Part shown: one piece after another, positions 49,761-59,152 of the stretch
How positions within the stretch are numbered: position 1 is the first letter of the stretch
Layout: the number at the start of each line of letters is the position of its first letter
NCBI GenBank assembly: GCA_934464705.1
Contig: CAKSKB010000005.1
Location: 58,912 to 122,911 of the forward strand
Direction: 5' to 3'
Source: an uncultured Clostridia bacterium
GTDB taxonomy: Bacteria > Bacillota > Clostridia > HGM11514
DNA length: 64,000 bases
Made by a program: the position numbers and the translations under genes
The notes under the pieces: model-generated
Databases searched by the model: none
Told to the model about the DNA's origin: nothing
What the model saw: the letters and a program-made list of their open reading frames with translations, nothing else

Positions 49761-50102
49761 TTATATTCTTTCTTTAACCTTAGCTGCCTTACCAACGCGA
49801 TCTCTGAGGTAATAGAGCTTAGCGCGTCTAACCTTACCGTGACGAACGATTTCGATTCTGTCGATAAGGGGCGAGTTCATCGGGAATGTCTTTTCAACAC
49901 CAACACCGTAGGAAACTCTTCTTACCTTAAATGTTTCCTGGATTCCGCCGTGCTTTTTAGCAATAACGGTACCCTCAAACATCTGGATTCTTTCCTTGGA
50001 ACCTTCCTTGATTTTAATGTAAACCTTAACGGTATCACCGATTAAAACCTCAGGCAAATCGGTTCTGATCTGTTCAGCAGTAATTGCCTTAACGATATCC
50101 AT
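49761..50102 (-). CDS. rplS: 50S ribosomal protein L19
   Basis: A 113-residue ribosomal protein at the subunit interface. The family signature VEKTFPMNSPLIDRIEIVRHGKVRRAKLYYLR is complete. The start is ATG 50102 behind AAAGGAGG. It is first in the rplS-lepB-rbgA-rnhB-yraN-dipeptidase operon, with a structured leader. Confidence 0.96.
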   Translation of the reverse strand: MDIVKAITAEQIRTDLPEVLIGDTVKVYIKIKEGSKERIQMFEGTVIAKKHGGIQETFKVRRVSYGVGVEKTFPMNSPLIDRIEIVRHGKVRRAKLYYLRDRVGKAAKVKERI

Positions 50103-50171
50103 GAGTTGCGTCCTCCTTTCTCCAAAGACATTCATGCCGCAGCGAGCGCGACAGAGGACTGCCCGTAATTC
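50103..50171 (-). promoter_or_regulatory. rplS leader, possible autoregulatory L19 leader
   Basis: A leader of about 70 nt before rplS. A short stem (GTCGC/GCGGC on the minus strand) is visible in a GC-rich stretch unlike the surrounding DNA. L19 leaders exist in Firmicutes, but I cannot confirm the consensus. Confidence 0.4.
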
Positions 50172-50177
50172 TATAAG

Positions 50178-50206
50178 ATTATATCACACTTAAGAGAAAA
50201 ATGCAA
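50178..50206 (-). promoter_or_regulatory. Promoter of the rplS operon
   Basis: On the minus strand TTGCAT (50201-50206) and TATAAT (50178-50183) are separated by 17 bp, with a TGA extended -10. Confidence 0.75.
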
Positions 50207-50241
50207 GCATTTTTGAAAAATTTTTTCAAAAAAATTCAAAT

Positions 50242-50589
50242 CTACATAAGATAATACCAAAGATACGGCCAAACAAAACGCTTGGGGCGGCTGTCCCCTT
50301 CGTCTTTGATTGAAAGGCGGCGCATGAAATGCCACATGCCCTCCCTGTATCTGAAATCGATAATATCCGCACTTGAACCGCACTCATAATAAACGCGGGC
50401 ATACTCATCGCTGTAGAAAAGTATCTTAATGCTGTCTGCCGGAACCACAATATCCTCCTGGATATACTCATCCTCGAACTCGCTTGCGTGAGAAGCAGTC
50501 AGAATTTCGCATTTCAGGATTGAAATTCCCCACACCGCAAAGACGGCAAGAACCCCGAAAAGAACCGCGCGTTTAATAAACTTCCTCAT
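50242..50589 (-). CDS. Unknown membrane-anchored protein, 115 residues
   Basis: A 115-residue protein with one N-terminal hydrophobic segment (about 9-25) and an extracytoplasmic part containing SIKILFYSDEYARVYYECGSSADII and a Trp/Tyr-rich end (VWPYLWYYLM). I do not recognise the family. The start is ATG 50589 behind GGGGTGG. It follows the HtrA protease by 24 bp and is probably co-transcribed. Confidence 0.65.
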   Translation of the reverse strand: MRKFIKRAVLFGVLAVFAVWGISILKCEILTASHASEFEDEYIQEDIVVPADSIKILFYSDEYARVYYECGSSADIIDFRYREGMWHFMRRLSIKDEGDSRPKRFVWPYLWYYLM

Positions 50590-50613
50590 AAATACCACCC
50601 CGTGCGGCGAAAA

Positions 50614-51717
50614 TTACTTGGGCGAATACTCCGAAAGAGCGAACTCCGCAGTTACCTGAGTGTTGTTTCTGAACACAACATAGGTAACCTTATCGCCGAT
50701 TTTCTTCTTCTGAATTATATTTTTAATGTCGTTTGACGACGAAACCTTCGTGCCGTCAACCGAAAGCACAAGGTCGCCGGATTTCAGACCTGCACTCTCG
50801 GCATTTGAGCCGCTTTGTACATCATTTATATACACGCCCGTATACCTGACCTGATACATCCACGCAGCGGCGGAATTGTTTACATCAATATAACTCATAC
50901 CGGTTGAAATTCTGCCGCGGACATAACCGTACTCCATGATATCTTTAACAATCGGCTGAACGGTGTTAACGGGGATTGCAAACCCGAGCCCCTCGACATC
51001 GTTTCCCGAAGATTTGGCGTTTACTATACCAACAAGTTCCGCCCTGCTGTTAAAAAGGCCGCCGCCCGAGTTACCGGGATTGATTGTAGCATTGGTCTGA
51101 AGAAGCGTCATAACCTGACCGTCGATTTCGATTTCGCGGTCAAGAGCACTGATGATACCGTCTGTCACGGTACCGCCGAGCTGTCCGAGGGGGTTGCCGA
51201 TAGCAACCGCCGTTTCACCCACAACCAGGGAGTCGGAATTACCGAAGGTTGCTGCCGAAAGCCCGTCAGCTTCGATTTTTATGACCGCAAGGTCGGTATT
51301 TTTGTCGGTTCCTATAAGTTTTGCGTCATACTGTTCGCCGTTTCTCAGCGTAACCGTAATTTTGCTTGCGCCGTCAATAACATGGTTGTTTGTTACGATG
51401 TAGCCGTCAACCGTCATGATAACGCCGCTGCCGGCGCCTTCTGTTATGTACTGTCCCATAAAACTGCCGGTTTTAACAGACTCCGTCACAATTTCAACAA
51501 CGCTGTCTGCTGCCTTTTCGGCAACGCCTGCAACAGAATATGTCGAATATGCCGAAAGCGAAGTGTTTACGGTCGGTATATCGGCAAGTTTTGTCTGCAC
51601 GGTACCGGTTTTTGAACCGTATACGGCGCCGAATGCGAACCCGCCGGCAACCGCCATTGCGAACGAGCAAACCACCAGCACCGCCGCAAGAATTTTATAA
51701 CCTGATTTTTTCTTCAT
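50614..51717 (-). CDS. HtrA/DegP-type trypsin-like serine protease
   Basis: A 367-residue membrane-anchored quality-control protease. An N-terminal helix (about 8-32) is followed by the protease domain with His112, Asp142 and Ser217 (NPGNSGGGLF) and one PDZ domain (about 270-360, GVYINDVQSGSNAESAGLKSGDLVLS). It degrades misfolded exported proteins. RBS AGGAGG. Confidence 0.93.
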   Translation of the reverse strand: MKKKSGYKILAAVLVVCSFAMAVAGGFAFGAVYGSKTGTVQTKLADIPTVNTSLSAYSTYSVAGVAEKAADSVVEIVTESVKTGSFMGQYITEGAGSGVIMTVDGYIVTNNHVIDGASKITVTLRNGEQYDAKLIGTDKNTDLAVIKIEADGLSAATFGNSDSLVVGETAVAIGNPLGQLGGTVTDGIISALDREIEIDGQVMTLLQTNATINPGNSGGGLFNSRAELVGIVNAKSSGNDVEGLGFAIPVNTVQPIVKDIMEYGYVRGRISTGMSYIDVNNSAAAWMYQVRYTGVYINDVQSGSNAESAGLKSGDLVLSVDGTKVSSSNDIKNIIQKKKIGDKVTYVVFRNNTQVTAEFALSEYSPK

Positions 51718-51777
51718 AATAACTACCTCCTGATTATAATTATAACCGGAAAATATGAAGGATTTATGAACAAAATG

Positions 51778-52314
51778 TTAATAATCTTTTTTTGTTTTTA
51801 CCAGATTTTTAATATAGCGGAATGTTTCGTCCTCACCCTTTTCCGAAAGCATAACCAGCAGACTTTCGAGAAAAGTTGCGGTTTCGGGGTGAATAAAGCG
51901 CTGCGTTTTCGCATGCGAATAGTACTGCAGCGGATGAGCTTCGGTATAATTTTCACCCTGATAAATTTTGCTTGCCGCAACACGGTCGCAAAACATTTCA
52001 ACCGCAAATTTAAGAGGCATTCTGACCGGCATAACCCGTTTTTCGATTTTATTGTAATCATTCCAGTATTCAAAATGATGCCGGTTTCTGCCCTTGTGGT
52101 GGAGCCACGCACGGGAATAGCCGTAAGCGTCACGCTCACCCTCATTGGGGCTTTTCGTACCGGTATAGAACCTTGCGCCCGGAATAAACTCTGTCGGGCT
52201 GTACTTTGAGAGGTCATGAAGCAGCCCCCGAAGAGGTATCCCTGCCTTAAAGCAGTGACGGATAACCATATGGCGGTGTTTTGTAATTGTTCTAAAATGA
52301 CCTATCGGATTCAT
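51778..52314 (-). CDS. DUF5662 family protein
   Basis: A 178-residue soluble protein with repeated His and Asp motifs: GHFRTITKHRHMVIRHCFKAG, LLHDLSKYSPTEF and HHKGRNRHHFEYW. The layout resembles an HD-like metal-binding helical fold and fits the DUF5662 family. The activity is unknown. RBS AGGTG. Confidence 0.75.
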   Translation of the reverse strand: MNPIGHFRTITKHRHMVIRHCFKAGIPLRGLLHDLSKYSPTEFIPGARFYTGTKSPNEGERDAYGYSRAWLHHKGRNRHHFEYWNDYNKIEKRVMPVRMPLKFAVEMFCDRVAASKIYQGENYTEAHPLQYYSHAKTQRFIHPETATFLESLLVMLSEKGEDETFRYIKNLVKTKKDY

Positions 52315-52354
52315 TTGTCCGCACCTACCTTAACCTGATTTTAGTTATCCGAAC

Positions 52355-52675
52355 CTACTTTATCCTGATTTTCTTTTTGCATACCGGGCATACAACCATG
52401 TCCTTTTTAGAAGAAAGCAGAGCTATATATTCACGGTCGCGCGCATTGCCCATCGCACCTGCACCGCAGCCGGGACAGCGGCAGTCGTTTCTAAGAACCT
52501 TCATACCCCTAAACATCACAATTCCCGCGGCAATAAGCGTACCGGCGAACACCGCCTTCAGGCTGTCCTTTGCAAAAATCAGCCCAAGGACCGAAACGAC
52601 AAGCATCGTCCACGAAAAAAAGGAGCAAAAGGAAGCAAGTCTTATTTTCTTTTTTTCAACAAACAGTTCTTTCAT
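52355..52675 (-). CDS. Small zinc-ribbon membrane protein
   Basis: A 106-residue protein with two hydrophobic segments (about 15-34 and 38-56) followed by a zinc ribbon made of CRCPGCGAG and CPVCKKK. I do not recognise the family. The start is ATG 52675, which overlaps the end of the EamA gene by a few bases; the longer frame runs inside that gene. Confidence 0.65.
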   Translation of the reverse strand: MKELFVEKKKIRLASFCSFFSWTMLVVSVLGLIFAKDSLKAVFAGTLIAAGIVMFRGMKVLRNDCRCPGCGAGAMGNARDREYIALLSSKKDMVVCPVCKKKIRIK

Positions 52676-52676
52676 A

Positions 52677-53516
52677 TTATTTAAACCTATCCTTAAAAAT
52701 ACACCAAAGCGTAACGGCGGCAATAACAATCACACCGCCAGCAAGCGCTGCAATTCCGGGGATTTCGCCGTAAAACACCGCCACCCACACAGGATTTAAG
52801 AGGGGTTCCGCAACCGAAATAAGCGAGCACGCAAGCGGAGGACAGTATTTTGAAGCCTCCGAAAGCAGTATGTACGGGATTCCGAGCTGAAAGACGCCCA
52901 AAACCGCAATCCACAAAATGCTTTGCGCATTGACTGTGTTTTCCGTGAAAAACACAAACGGAATACCGATAACAGCAGTTAAAAGCTGCCCGAAAAGTAT
53001 ACCGCTGATTTTCTCGTCACCCTGCGATTCTCCGACAATAAAGAAGAAAAGTCCGAGGAAAAGCCCTGCAAAAACGGCAATAATATCGCCTATGCTTCTG
53101 CCGCTGCCCAAACTGTCGAGAAAGAACAGCGATATTCCGCCCAGCGTAACAAGCACGGTCAGAGCATCAAACACTTTCGGTTTTTTATGTGCGGCAAGCG
53201 CTTCGATAATCATAACGAAAATCGGCGCCGTAAACTGCAAAACTATAGCGTTTGCGGCGGTTGTCAGCTTATTCGCCGTAACAAACGCCATGAATGTGGC
53301 GCAGAGAAAAACCGCACCTATAACGGTTTTTTTGCTTATAACAATCCGGTTTTTGGTTACCGCCATGAAAACCCCTACCGCCGCAGCCGCAAAAAGACTG
53401 CGAAATCCGGCAATAGCAAAGGAATTCATGTCGACCATTTTTATTATAATTCCGGCAATGCTCCAAAGGCAGGCGCAAAGCAGCATTTTAAGCATCGCAT
53501 TGTTTTCCTTAGTCAT
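52677..53516 (-). CDS. EamA/DMT-family transporter
   Basis: A 279-residue membrane protein with about ten hydrophobic segments in two homologous halves (LLCACLWSIAGIIIKM opens the first; PYILLSEASKYCPPLACSLISVAEPLLNPVW lies in the second). Substrate unknown. The ATG at 53516 comes one base after the previous stop; an ATG at 53495 behind AAGGA is possible. Confidence 0.85.
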   Translation of the reverse strand: MTKENNAMLKMLLCACLWSIAGIIIKMVDMNSFAIAGFRSLFAAAAVGVFMAVTKNRIVISKKTVIGAVFLCATFMAFVTANKLTTAANAIVLQFTAPIFVMIIEALAAHKKPKVFDALTVLVTLGGISLFFLDSLGSGRSIGDIIAVFAGLFLGLFFFIVGESQGDEKISGILFGQLLTAVIGIPFVFFTENTVNAQSILWIAVLGVFQLGIPYILLSEASKYCPPLACSLISVAEPLLNPVWVAVFYGEIPGIAALAGGVIVIAAVTLWCIFKDRFK

Positions 53517-53517
53517 T

Positions 53518-54696
53518 TTACCTGACCGCCATTTCCTGTAATTTTGCTATAAAAGCGTCATCCGATATCGTTTCTGTGTTGTTTACAAAAAGCACATCGG
53601 TAATGCCCTCTTCCTCGGAAAGCTTACCGACATCATCCTCAATGTACCTCGGGTCGACCATAATAATTCGGTCATAGTACTCTGTGAGGTACGGAACAAG
53701 CGCATTGGCATATGAATCCTTAATAACCATAAGCCGCCGCCCGGTTGTATGGGTTGTTTCGACCCTTATATAACCGGTATCTCCGCCGAAAATACGGGTA
53801 TAGCCAAGCTTATCGTAGCAATACATACTGCCCATCTGGACAGCGTCTTCGGCGTGGGAAAGGCTTCCGTGACACCAGTTGGGCGATTTGATATTATAAA
53901 GATACAAAACATCCGAAATCTCTAAAATTGACGGGTCGTTTATATAGTTTATAAAGCTGCCGTGAAAAATAGACGACGGATATATATCGCACTTAACCTT
54001 TTCAATTCCCGCTTCCTCAGCGTACTTTTCGTAGCCGTAATATGCGCCGAGGGCAGTCCAGTGGTGATCGCTTTTGAAATAAATATATTCGCTTTTGTGC
54101 TTTTCGAGGTTATCGGAAACATCAATAAACTTAAGATTTTTATTAAGTTCGCTTTGTGCAAGCCTGATCATCTTACCCTGTGGTTCAACACCGAATTTCT
54201 TTGCCGCACCATCGAAAAACTCCCAGACCGTAGGCACGAGCATTACGGAAACATTCGTTTCAGCGCCGAATTTTTCGGAAATTTTATTCACAGCGGAAGT
54301 GTAATTCTTAATCGAATCCTCACGGCCTTCAAATACGAAAAACAGCCTGTCGCCCGACCTTACGACCGGGTTTGAGGTGAGGTCGAATTTAACAACGGAG
54401 GTATTAACGCCATCCTTTGTCTGCGCAGCATTCTTTACCGGATTATCGGAAATAGCCGTACCGATTGCACCGTTCATATCAATAAGCGCATCGCGGTTAT
54501 AAAAATGATCGGAAACAAATGCCTCTATTCCCGAAAAATAGCTGCCGTCGGTAAGCGAAGCGAAGCTGAACTCCGGAAACGCCGCAAGCTCACGCTGTTC
54601 TCTTTCCGAATAAGTTGCGCTGCCCATTTTGAACATATTAAGCACCGCAAAGCACAAAAGCAGCGCCGCAATTATGATTGTGTTGATTTTTTTCAT
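53518..54696 (-). CDS. DHHW-family (AlgX/AlgJ-like) acyltransferase partner
   Basis: A 392-residue protein with one N-terminal membrane anchor (about 5-25) and an extracellular SGNH-like domain. The hallmark SDHHWTALGAYYGY (about residue 212) is present, and VIKDSYANALVPYLTEYYDRIIMVDPRY carries the Ser/Asp region. Such proteins accept acyl groups from an MBOAT transferase and place them on a polysaccharide. It starts 15 bp after the MBOAT gene. Confidence 0.85.
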   Translation of the reverse strand: MKKINTIIIAALLLCFAVLNMFKMGSATYSEREQRELAAFPEFSFASLTDGSYFSGIEAFVSDHFYNRDALIDMNGAIGTAISDNPVKNAAQTKDGVNTSVVKFDLTSNPVVRSGDRLFFVFEGREDSIKNYTSAVNKISEKFGAETNVSVMLVPTVWEFFDGAAKKFGVEPQGKMIRLAQSELNKNLKFIDVSDNLEKHKSEYIYFKSDHHWTALGAYYGYEKYAEEAGIEKVKCDIYPSSIFHGSFINYINDPSILEISDVLYLYNIKSPNWCHGSLSHAEDAVQMGSMYCYDKLGYTRIFGGDTGYIRVETTHTTGRRLMVIKDSYANALVPYLTEYYDRIIMVDPRYIEDDVGKLSEEEGITDVLFVNNTETISDDAFIAKLQEMAVR

Positions 54697-54710
54697 AAGC
54701 GAACTCCGAA

Positions 54711-56102
54711 CTAAAATCTGAAATACAAAAACGGGTTGTAAGTGCTGCCCTCAAGAATAACGGTAGAAACAAAAATCACCGTTATGTTAAACACGATTTC
54801 AACTGTTCCCGAAACATAAGCATTTTTTTGACGGAGTTTTGAAAACAGGTTCTCGAGAACCGGCAGACACAAAAATACACCGATAACGATTATATAAATG
54901 TTTTTCAGGAACAAATCGTTCACAAAAAAGTTTGTAAAGCTGATGTTCCCGATACCGAACATCGCCGCAAGCGCCGAGCCGAGGGACTTCATATCCGTAA
55001 AGTAGAACACCGTCCACCCTATAACCGTGATGAAAAACATATAGACATAGGAAAGCGGCGCAAGGTACTTAGGCAGCCTTTCGAGAGGCTTTTTGAGAGC
55101 CTTCTCGGCGCTTATCAGCACGCCGTACATAAGGCCCCAAAGTATAAAGTTCCACGAAGCGCCATGCCAAAGACCAGTTAAAAACCACACGGCAAATATG
55201 TTAAAAAGCCTGTGGCGGCGGTTTCCGCCGAGGGGAATGTAAACATAATCCCGAAAAAAGCTGCCGAGGGACATATGCCACCTCCGCCAGAATTCCGTTG
55301 CAGACTTCGAGATATACGGATAATTAAAGTTTTCCTTATAATTAAAACCAAAAACCCTGCCGAGACCGATTGCCATATCGGAATATCCCGAAAAATCAAA
55401 GAAAATCTGGAGCGCAAAAAGGAACATTCCGAGCCAGGTTCCGAAAACGGTTGTATCAGCCACCCTCGAATCGAAAATCTTACCGATAATTTCACCGCAC
55501 TGGTTAGCGATAAGCACCTTTTTGCCCAGACCGACGCAGAAACGGGTAATACCGGAGCTTATGCCGTCAAAGGTTGATTTTCTGTCAGAAATTTCACGCT
55601 CGACATCCTCGTATCTTACAATCGGGCCGGCGATAAGCTGAGGAAACAGCACAATGTAAAGCAGCAGCTTGTAAAAGCTTTTCTGCGGCGGAACCTCTCC
55701 GCGATACACATCGACAACATAAGAAAGCGCCTGAAAGGTGTAAAAACTGATACCGATAGGCAGCGCAATACTGAACTCAACCGAACCGAGGCCTATATTT
55801 TGCAGTATAAAACCGGTATACTTAAAAAACACCAGTGCGCCGAGATTAAGCACGGCGGTGGCGGAAAGAATTATCTTTCTCTTCTTTTTATCCTCAAATT
55901 TTCCGAGGAGCAGTCCGGCAAAATAGTTTACCGCCGCCGAAGCAATCATCAGAAACACATATTTCGGCTCGCCCCACGCATAGAAAAACAGTGAAAATAT
56001 GACAAGCACTATGTTTTTATATGTCAGATTGGTTATTATAAAATACGCAATCAGGCACAGCGGCAGAAAAATATACAAAAATGTCAGGCTGGAAAAGACC
56101 AT
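54711..56102 (-). CDS. MBOAT-family O-acyltransferase (AlgI/DltB-like)
   Basis: A 463-residue membrane protein with about ten helices. The MBOAT signature histidine lies in FLTGLWHGASWNFILWG, and WRRWHMSLGSFFRDYVYIPLGG is the second conserved block. It moves acetyl groups across the membrane for the DHHW protein encoded next to it. It follows an SGNH/alpha-beta hydrolase by 16 bp. Confidence 0.92.
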   Translation of the reverse strand: MVFSSLTFLYIFLPLCLIAYFIITNLTYKNIVLVIFSLFFYAWGEPKYVFLMIASAAVNYFAGLLLGKFEDKKKRKIILSATAVLNLGALVFFKYTGFILQNIGLGSVEFSIALPIGISFYTFQALSYVVDVYRGEVPPQKSFYKLLLYIVLFPQLIAGPIVRYEDVEREISDRKSTFDGISSGITRFCVGLGKKVLIANQCGEIIGKIFDSRVADTTVFGTWLGMFLFALQIFFDFSGYSDMAIGLGRVFGFNYKENFNYPYISKSATEFWRRWHMSLGSFFRDYVYIPLGGNRRHRLFNIFAVWFLTGLWHGASWNFILWGLMYGVLISAEKALKKPLERLPKYLAPLSYVYMFFITVIGWTVFYFTDMKSLGSALAAMFGIGNISFTNFFVNDLFLKNIYIIVIGVFLCLPVLENLFSKLRQKNAYVSGTVEIVFNITVIFVSTVILEGSTYNPFLYFRF

Positions 56103-56118
56103 ACTGATAACCTCAAAT

Positions 56119-57735
56119 CTACAGATATTTCTCTACGAAATCCACGATAGGCTGCGGATTTTCCAGACTGTGCGGATGATGACCGCACCCGGGTTTTATA
56201 ATAACCTCCGCACTGCCGCCGGCTGCTTTAAAGCGTTTTACGAACGGCTCACCGTTTTCACTATAGGGCACAACATCATCGGAATCCCCCGCAACCAAGA
56301 GCAGCGGAACACCGCATTCGGCCAGTTTTTCGGCATTATCGAGAGGATTGCCCTTAAATTCAAGCATTTCCTTTTCCGTCATTCCGTATGCGTCGAGAGC
56401 CTCGTTCCACTCTCTTTTATTGTTTTTGTACGGCCATGATTTAAGATCCAGAACGGGTGCGTCAAGATAAAGCGCCGAAACATTATAGTGATACTTAAGC
56501 GCATAGTTTACGGCATAAAGACCGCCGCGGCTGAAGCCGAACAGAACGGGCTTTTCGTTAAGCTTGAACTTGAACGCCAGAAACTGCCTGAATTTTTCCA
56601 TTTTTTTAACGGCGTACGGACAGCCGTACATATCGGAAAGCCTGCAATATCCGACATAATAGCCCTGTTCAAGCAGCGCACGGTCGGCATAATCGAACGC
56701 CCCGAAAAACTCGGTTCTCCAAATCCATTCTCCACCGCCCTTAGGGGTTTTCGGTTCAATCAGGATACATTCCCTGCCGTTTATGTTAAAATCAAATCTT
56801 TTGTACCCATGGTAATTTGAAACCTCAACGGGTTTCGGCGCAGCCTGAATAAGCTCCGAAATCGTTTCGCGGGTGGAAGCATAGGCATCTGTCGCCTCAG
56901 AAAGAGGCAGCGCCTTTGCTTTCTGGATATGATCATGCCCGATATATTCCCTCCACGAATCGGAAAGCATTTTATTGTTTTTCCAAAGCAGCAGGAACAC
57001 CTCGTTAGTTGACGGATTTTCAACATAATTCGGCACTCTCGTAACGGTTACATTAAGCATTGCCTTGAGAATTTCGCAGGCAATGAGCCAGTGAATCACA
57101 TAGTTTGGGTGAATACCGTCGCCCGAGGAATACTGCGGATTTGCCATGTATCTTCCGTGAATATAGTCACAGGTTTTTCCGAAAATGTCGATAACCTTGT
57201 AAACCTTATCCGAAAGCGTCTTGAGCCATTCCGAGTATTTTTTAAGCGTATCGTTATAATACCTGTAAGGCATAAAATAGCTGCACGACTCCTCTTCATC
57301 GCCCGACATTTCGCCCATAAAGCTGCGGTTGTCAAATGGGGTGGGAGTCATTATAACCATTCTTGCGCCGGAGGCATTGATTTTTTCAACAGCGTCCAGG
57401 ACACCGCTTTTAAAAGCGTTAAACCTTTCCTCATCGAACTTTGCGTAAACGCCGTCGTTAAGACCGTACATAAAAAACACATAATCGGGCTTGATTTCCG
57501 ACAAAATCCTGTCAAGCCTGTCTTTAAGGCAAGGCCTTTTAAAAGGATGTTTTTCCTCGGAAAGCCCCGAAACGGTTTCGGCATTAAGCCCCAAATTTAT
57601 AAACTCTGCATTACATTCCGTAAGGAAATTCCTCACAATATAAGCCTCTGTAAAATTGCAGTAACCGCCGTCATGGGTTATGCAGTCGCCGAGAAAAACT
57701 ATTTTTTTATCATTAAGTTCTCTTATTCTGAGCAT
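56119..57735 (-). CDS. SGNH-like plus alpha/beta-hydrolase fusion protein
   Basis: A 538-residue two-domain protein. The N-terminal SGNH domain (about 1-215) has block III GLND (Asn93) and block V DGIHPN (Asp206, His209), but block I reads FLGDCIT, with Cys18 instead of the nucleophilic serine. The C-terminal alpha/beta hydrolase (about 305-538) has GFSRGG with Ser402, GDSDDVVP and a GCGHHPH histidine, so it looks active. No signal peptide. The start overlaps the previous stop (TAATG). It may tune or remove acyl groups linked to the adjacent O-acylation pair. Confidence 0.82.
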   Translation of the reverse strand: MLRIRELNDKKIVFLGDCITHDGGYCNFTEAYIVRNFLTECNAEFINLGLNAETVSGLSEEKHPFKRPCLKDRLDRILSEIKPDYVFFMYGLNDGVYAKFDEERFNAFKSGVLDAVEKINASGARMVIMTPTPFDNRSFMGEMSGDEEESCSYFMPYRYYNDTLKKYSEWLKTLSDKVYKVIDIFGKTCDYIHGRYMANPQYSSGDGIHPNYVIHWLIACEILKAMLNVTVTRVPNYVENPSTNEVFLLLWKNNKMLSDSWREYIGHDHIQKAKALPLSEATDAYASTRETISELIQAAPKPVEVSNYHGYKRFDFNINGRECILIEPKTPKGGGEWIWRTEFFGAFDYADRALLEQGYYVGYCRLSDMYGCPYAVKKMEKFRQFLAFKFKLNEKPVLFGFSRGGLYAVNYALKYHYNVSALYLDAPVLDLKSWPYKNNKREWNEALDAYGMTEKEMLEFKGNPLDNAEKLAECGVPLLLVAGDSDDVVPYSENGEPFVKRFKAAGGSAEVIIKPGCGHHPHSLENPQPIVDFVEKYL

Positions 57736-58532
57736 TATTTTTCCTCCTCAATATTCAGAAGTTTTGCGGCATTTTTCCATAACACAAGCTCAAATTCCTC
57801 ATCGGATAACGGAAGCTCCCGAAAACGCTCAAGGCACTCCTTGTGCGTGATAATCGGATAATCGCTTGCGTACAGCATTTTTTCAATGCCGTGTTTTCTT
57901 ATCATTTTCATTGCCATATCGTTTGAAAGCTTATCAAGCGAACTCGAAGTGTCAAAATACACATCTTCGCCGCAAAGGTATTCGTACGATTCCTCCCACC
58001 TGCTGTAACCGCCGAAATGCGCCGCAATGAAGGTTACCTCGGGGAATTTTTTAACCATTCTCGCAAGTCTTTTAGGGGAAGACATATCCGTATGGACATC
58101 CCCGACATGAATCAAAACCGGGAACTTATCACCGATTTTTTCATAGATTCTCTGCATTTTGTCGCAGTCGGTTTCAAAGCACTGAAAGTCGGGATGGAGT
58201 TTGATACCCATAAGCCCCAGAGATTTCATTCTTTCAATCTCGCCGGAAACATTATCGTAATCCTGATGGAGCGTACCGAAACCGATAAAAAAGCCGTTTT
58301 GTTCCTTCACCTGCTCGGCAACATAATCGTTTATCGTTTCCACCTGCGATATTTTTGTGGCGGTGGAGTGAACCAGCACCTTTGTCATCCCGGCTTCTTT
58401 CGCCAGCCTCACAAGATTGCCGCACTCGCCCGTGCCGTGCATATTGTAGTGATAGTACCTTCCGAGTCTGTCAACCACCTTATGGGCGATCTTGGGCGGA
58501 AAAATATGATTGTGAAAATCCAGTATCTTCAT
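57735..58532 (-). CDS. Amidohydrolase-family TIM-barrel protein
   Basis: A 265-residue protein of the amidohydrolase_2 family. It begins with the metal motif DFHNHIFP, then LHPDFQCF, VLIHVGDVHTD, FIAAHFGG, and LYASDYP near the C-terminus. Members are decarboxylases or hydrolases. The start ATG 58532 overlaps the purN stop (ATGA), so it is co-translated with the purine genes though not part of that pathway. Confidence 0.85.
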   Translation of the reverse strand: MKILDFHNHIFPPKIAHKVVDRLGRYYHYNMHGTGECGNLVRLAKEAGMTKVLVHSTATKISQVETINDYVAEQVKEQNGFFIGFGTLHQDYDNVSGEIERMKSLGLMGIKLHPDFQCFETDCDKMQRIYEKIGDKFPVLIHVGDVHTDMSSPKRLARMVKKFPEVTFIAAHFGGYSRWEESYEYLCGEDVYFDTSSSLDKLSNDMAMKMIRKHGIEKMLYASDYPIITHKECLERFRELPLSDEEFELVLWKNAAKLLNIEEEK

Positions 58533-59152
58533 TTTATTATAACCCTTCTGTCCCTGATTTCGAGGCGATCGGCGCAGAAAAGTTCTGCCGCTTTCGGAAG
58601 AAGCTTCCATTCGCACTGCTCCATAACCTTTTTCTGCAATATCTCAGGAGTATCATCCTCCGAAATATCAACCGCCTTCTGAAGTATAATTGCGCCGCCG
58701 TCCGTGATTTCGTTCACGAAGTGGACGGTCGCCCCCGTAACCTTCACCCCATATTCAAGCACTTTTTCGTGCACATGTATACCGTAAAAACCGTCTCCGC
58801 AGAACGCCGGAATAAGCGACGGATGAACATTTATGATACGGTTGCCGTACTCCCTGCAAAAATCCTCGGGCAGAACATACATAAACCCGGCAAGCACGAT
58901 AAGGTCGATGTTCCTATTTTTAACAACCTCCGAAAGAGCCTTTGCAAACTCCTCTTTGCCGCCGTAATTTTTACGGCTTACCACGGCAATTTCAATCTTC
59001 GCATCCTCCGCCCTCTTTAATGCGTACGCCTTTTCGGAAGACGAAACAACAAGCGTGATTCTGCCGCTTTTTATAATTCCTTCATTCTGCGCCTTAATCA
59101 GCGCCCCGAGATTTGTTCCGCCGCCCGAAACGAAAACAGCTATATTTTTCAT
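58529..59152 (-). CDS. purN: Phosphoribosylglycinamide formyltransferase
   Basis: A 207-residue folate-dependent formyltransferase, third step of purine synthesis. The catalytic triad is Asn108 and His110 (NVHPSLIPAF) and Asp151 (ITDGGAI). The substrate loop SGGGTNL is at residues 9-15. It overlaps purM by ATGA. Confidence 0.95.
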   Translation of the reverse strand: MKNIAVFVSGGGTNLGALIKAQNEGIIKSGRITLVVSSSEKAYALKRAEDAKIEIAVVSRKNYGGKEEFAKALSEVVKNRNIDLIVLAGFMYVLPEDFCREYGNRIINVHPSLIPAFCGDGFYGIHVHEKVLEYGVKVTGATVHFVNEITDGGAIILQKAVDISEDDTPEILQKKVMEQCEWKLLPKAAELFCADRLEIRDRRVIIK

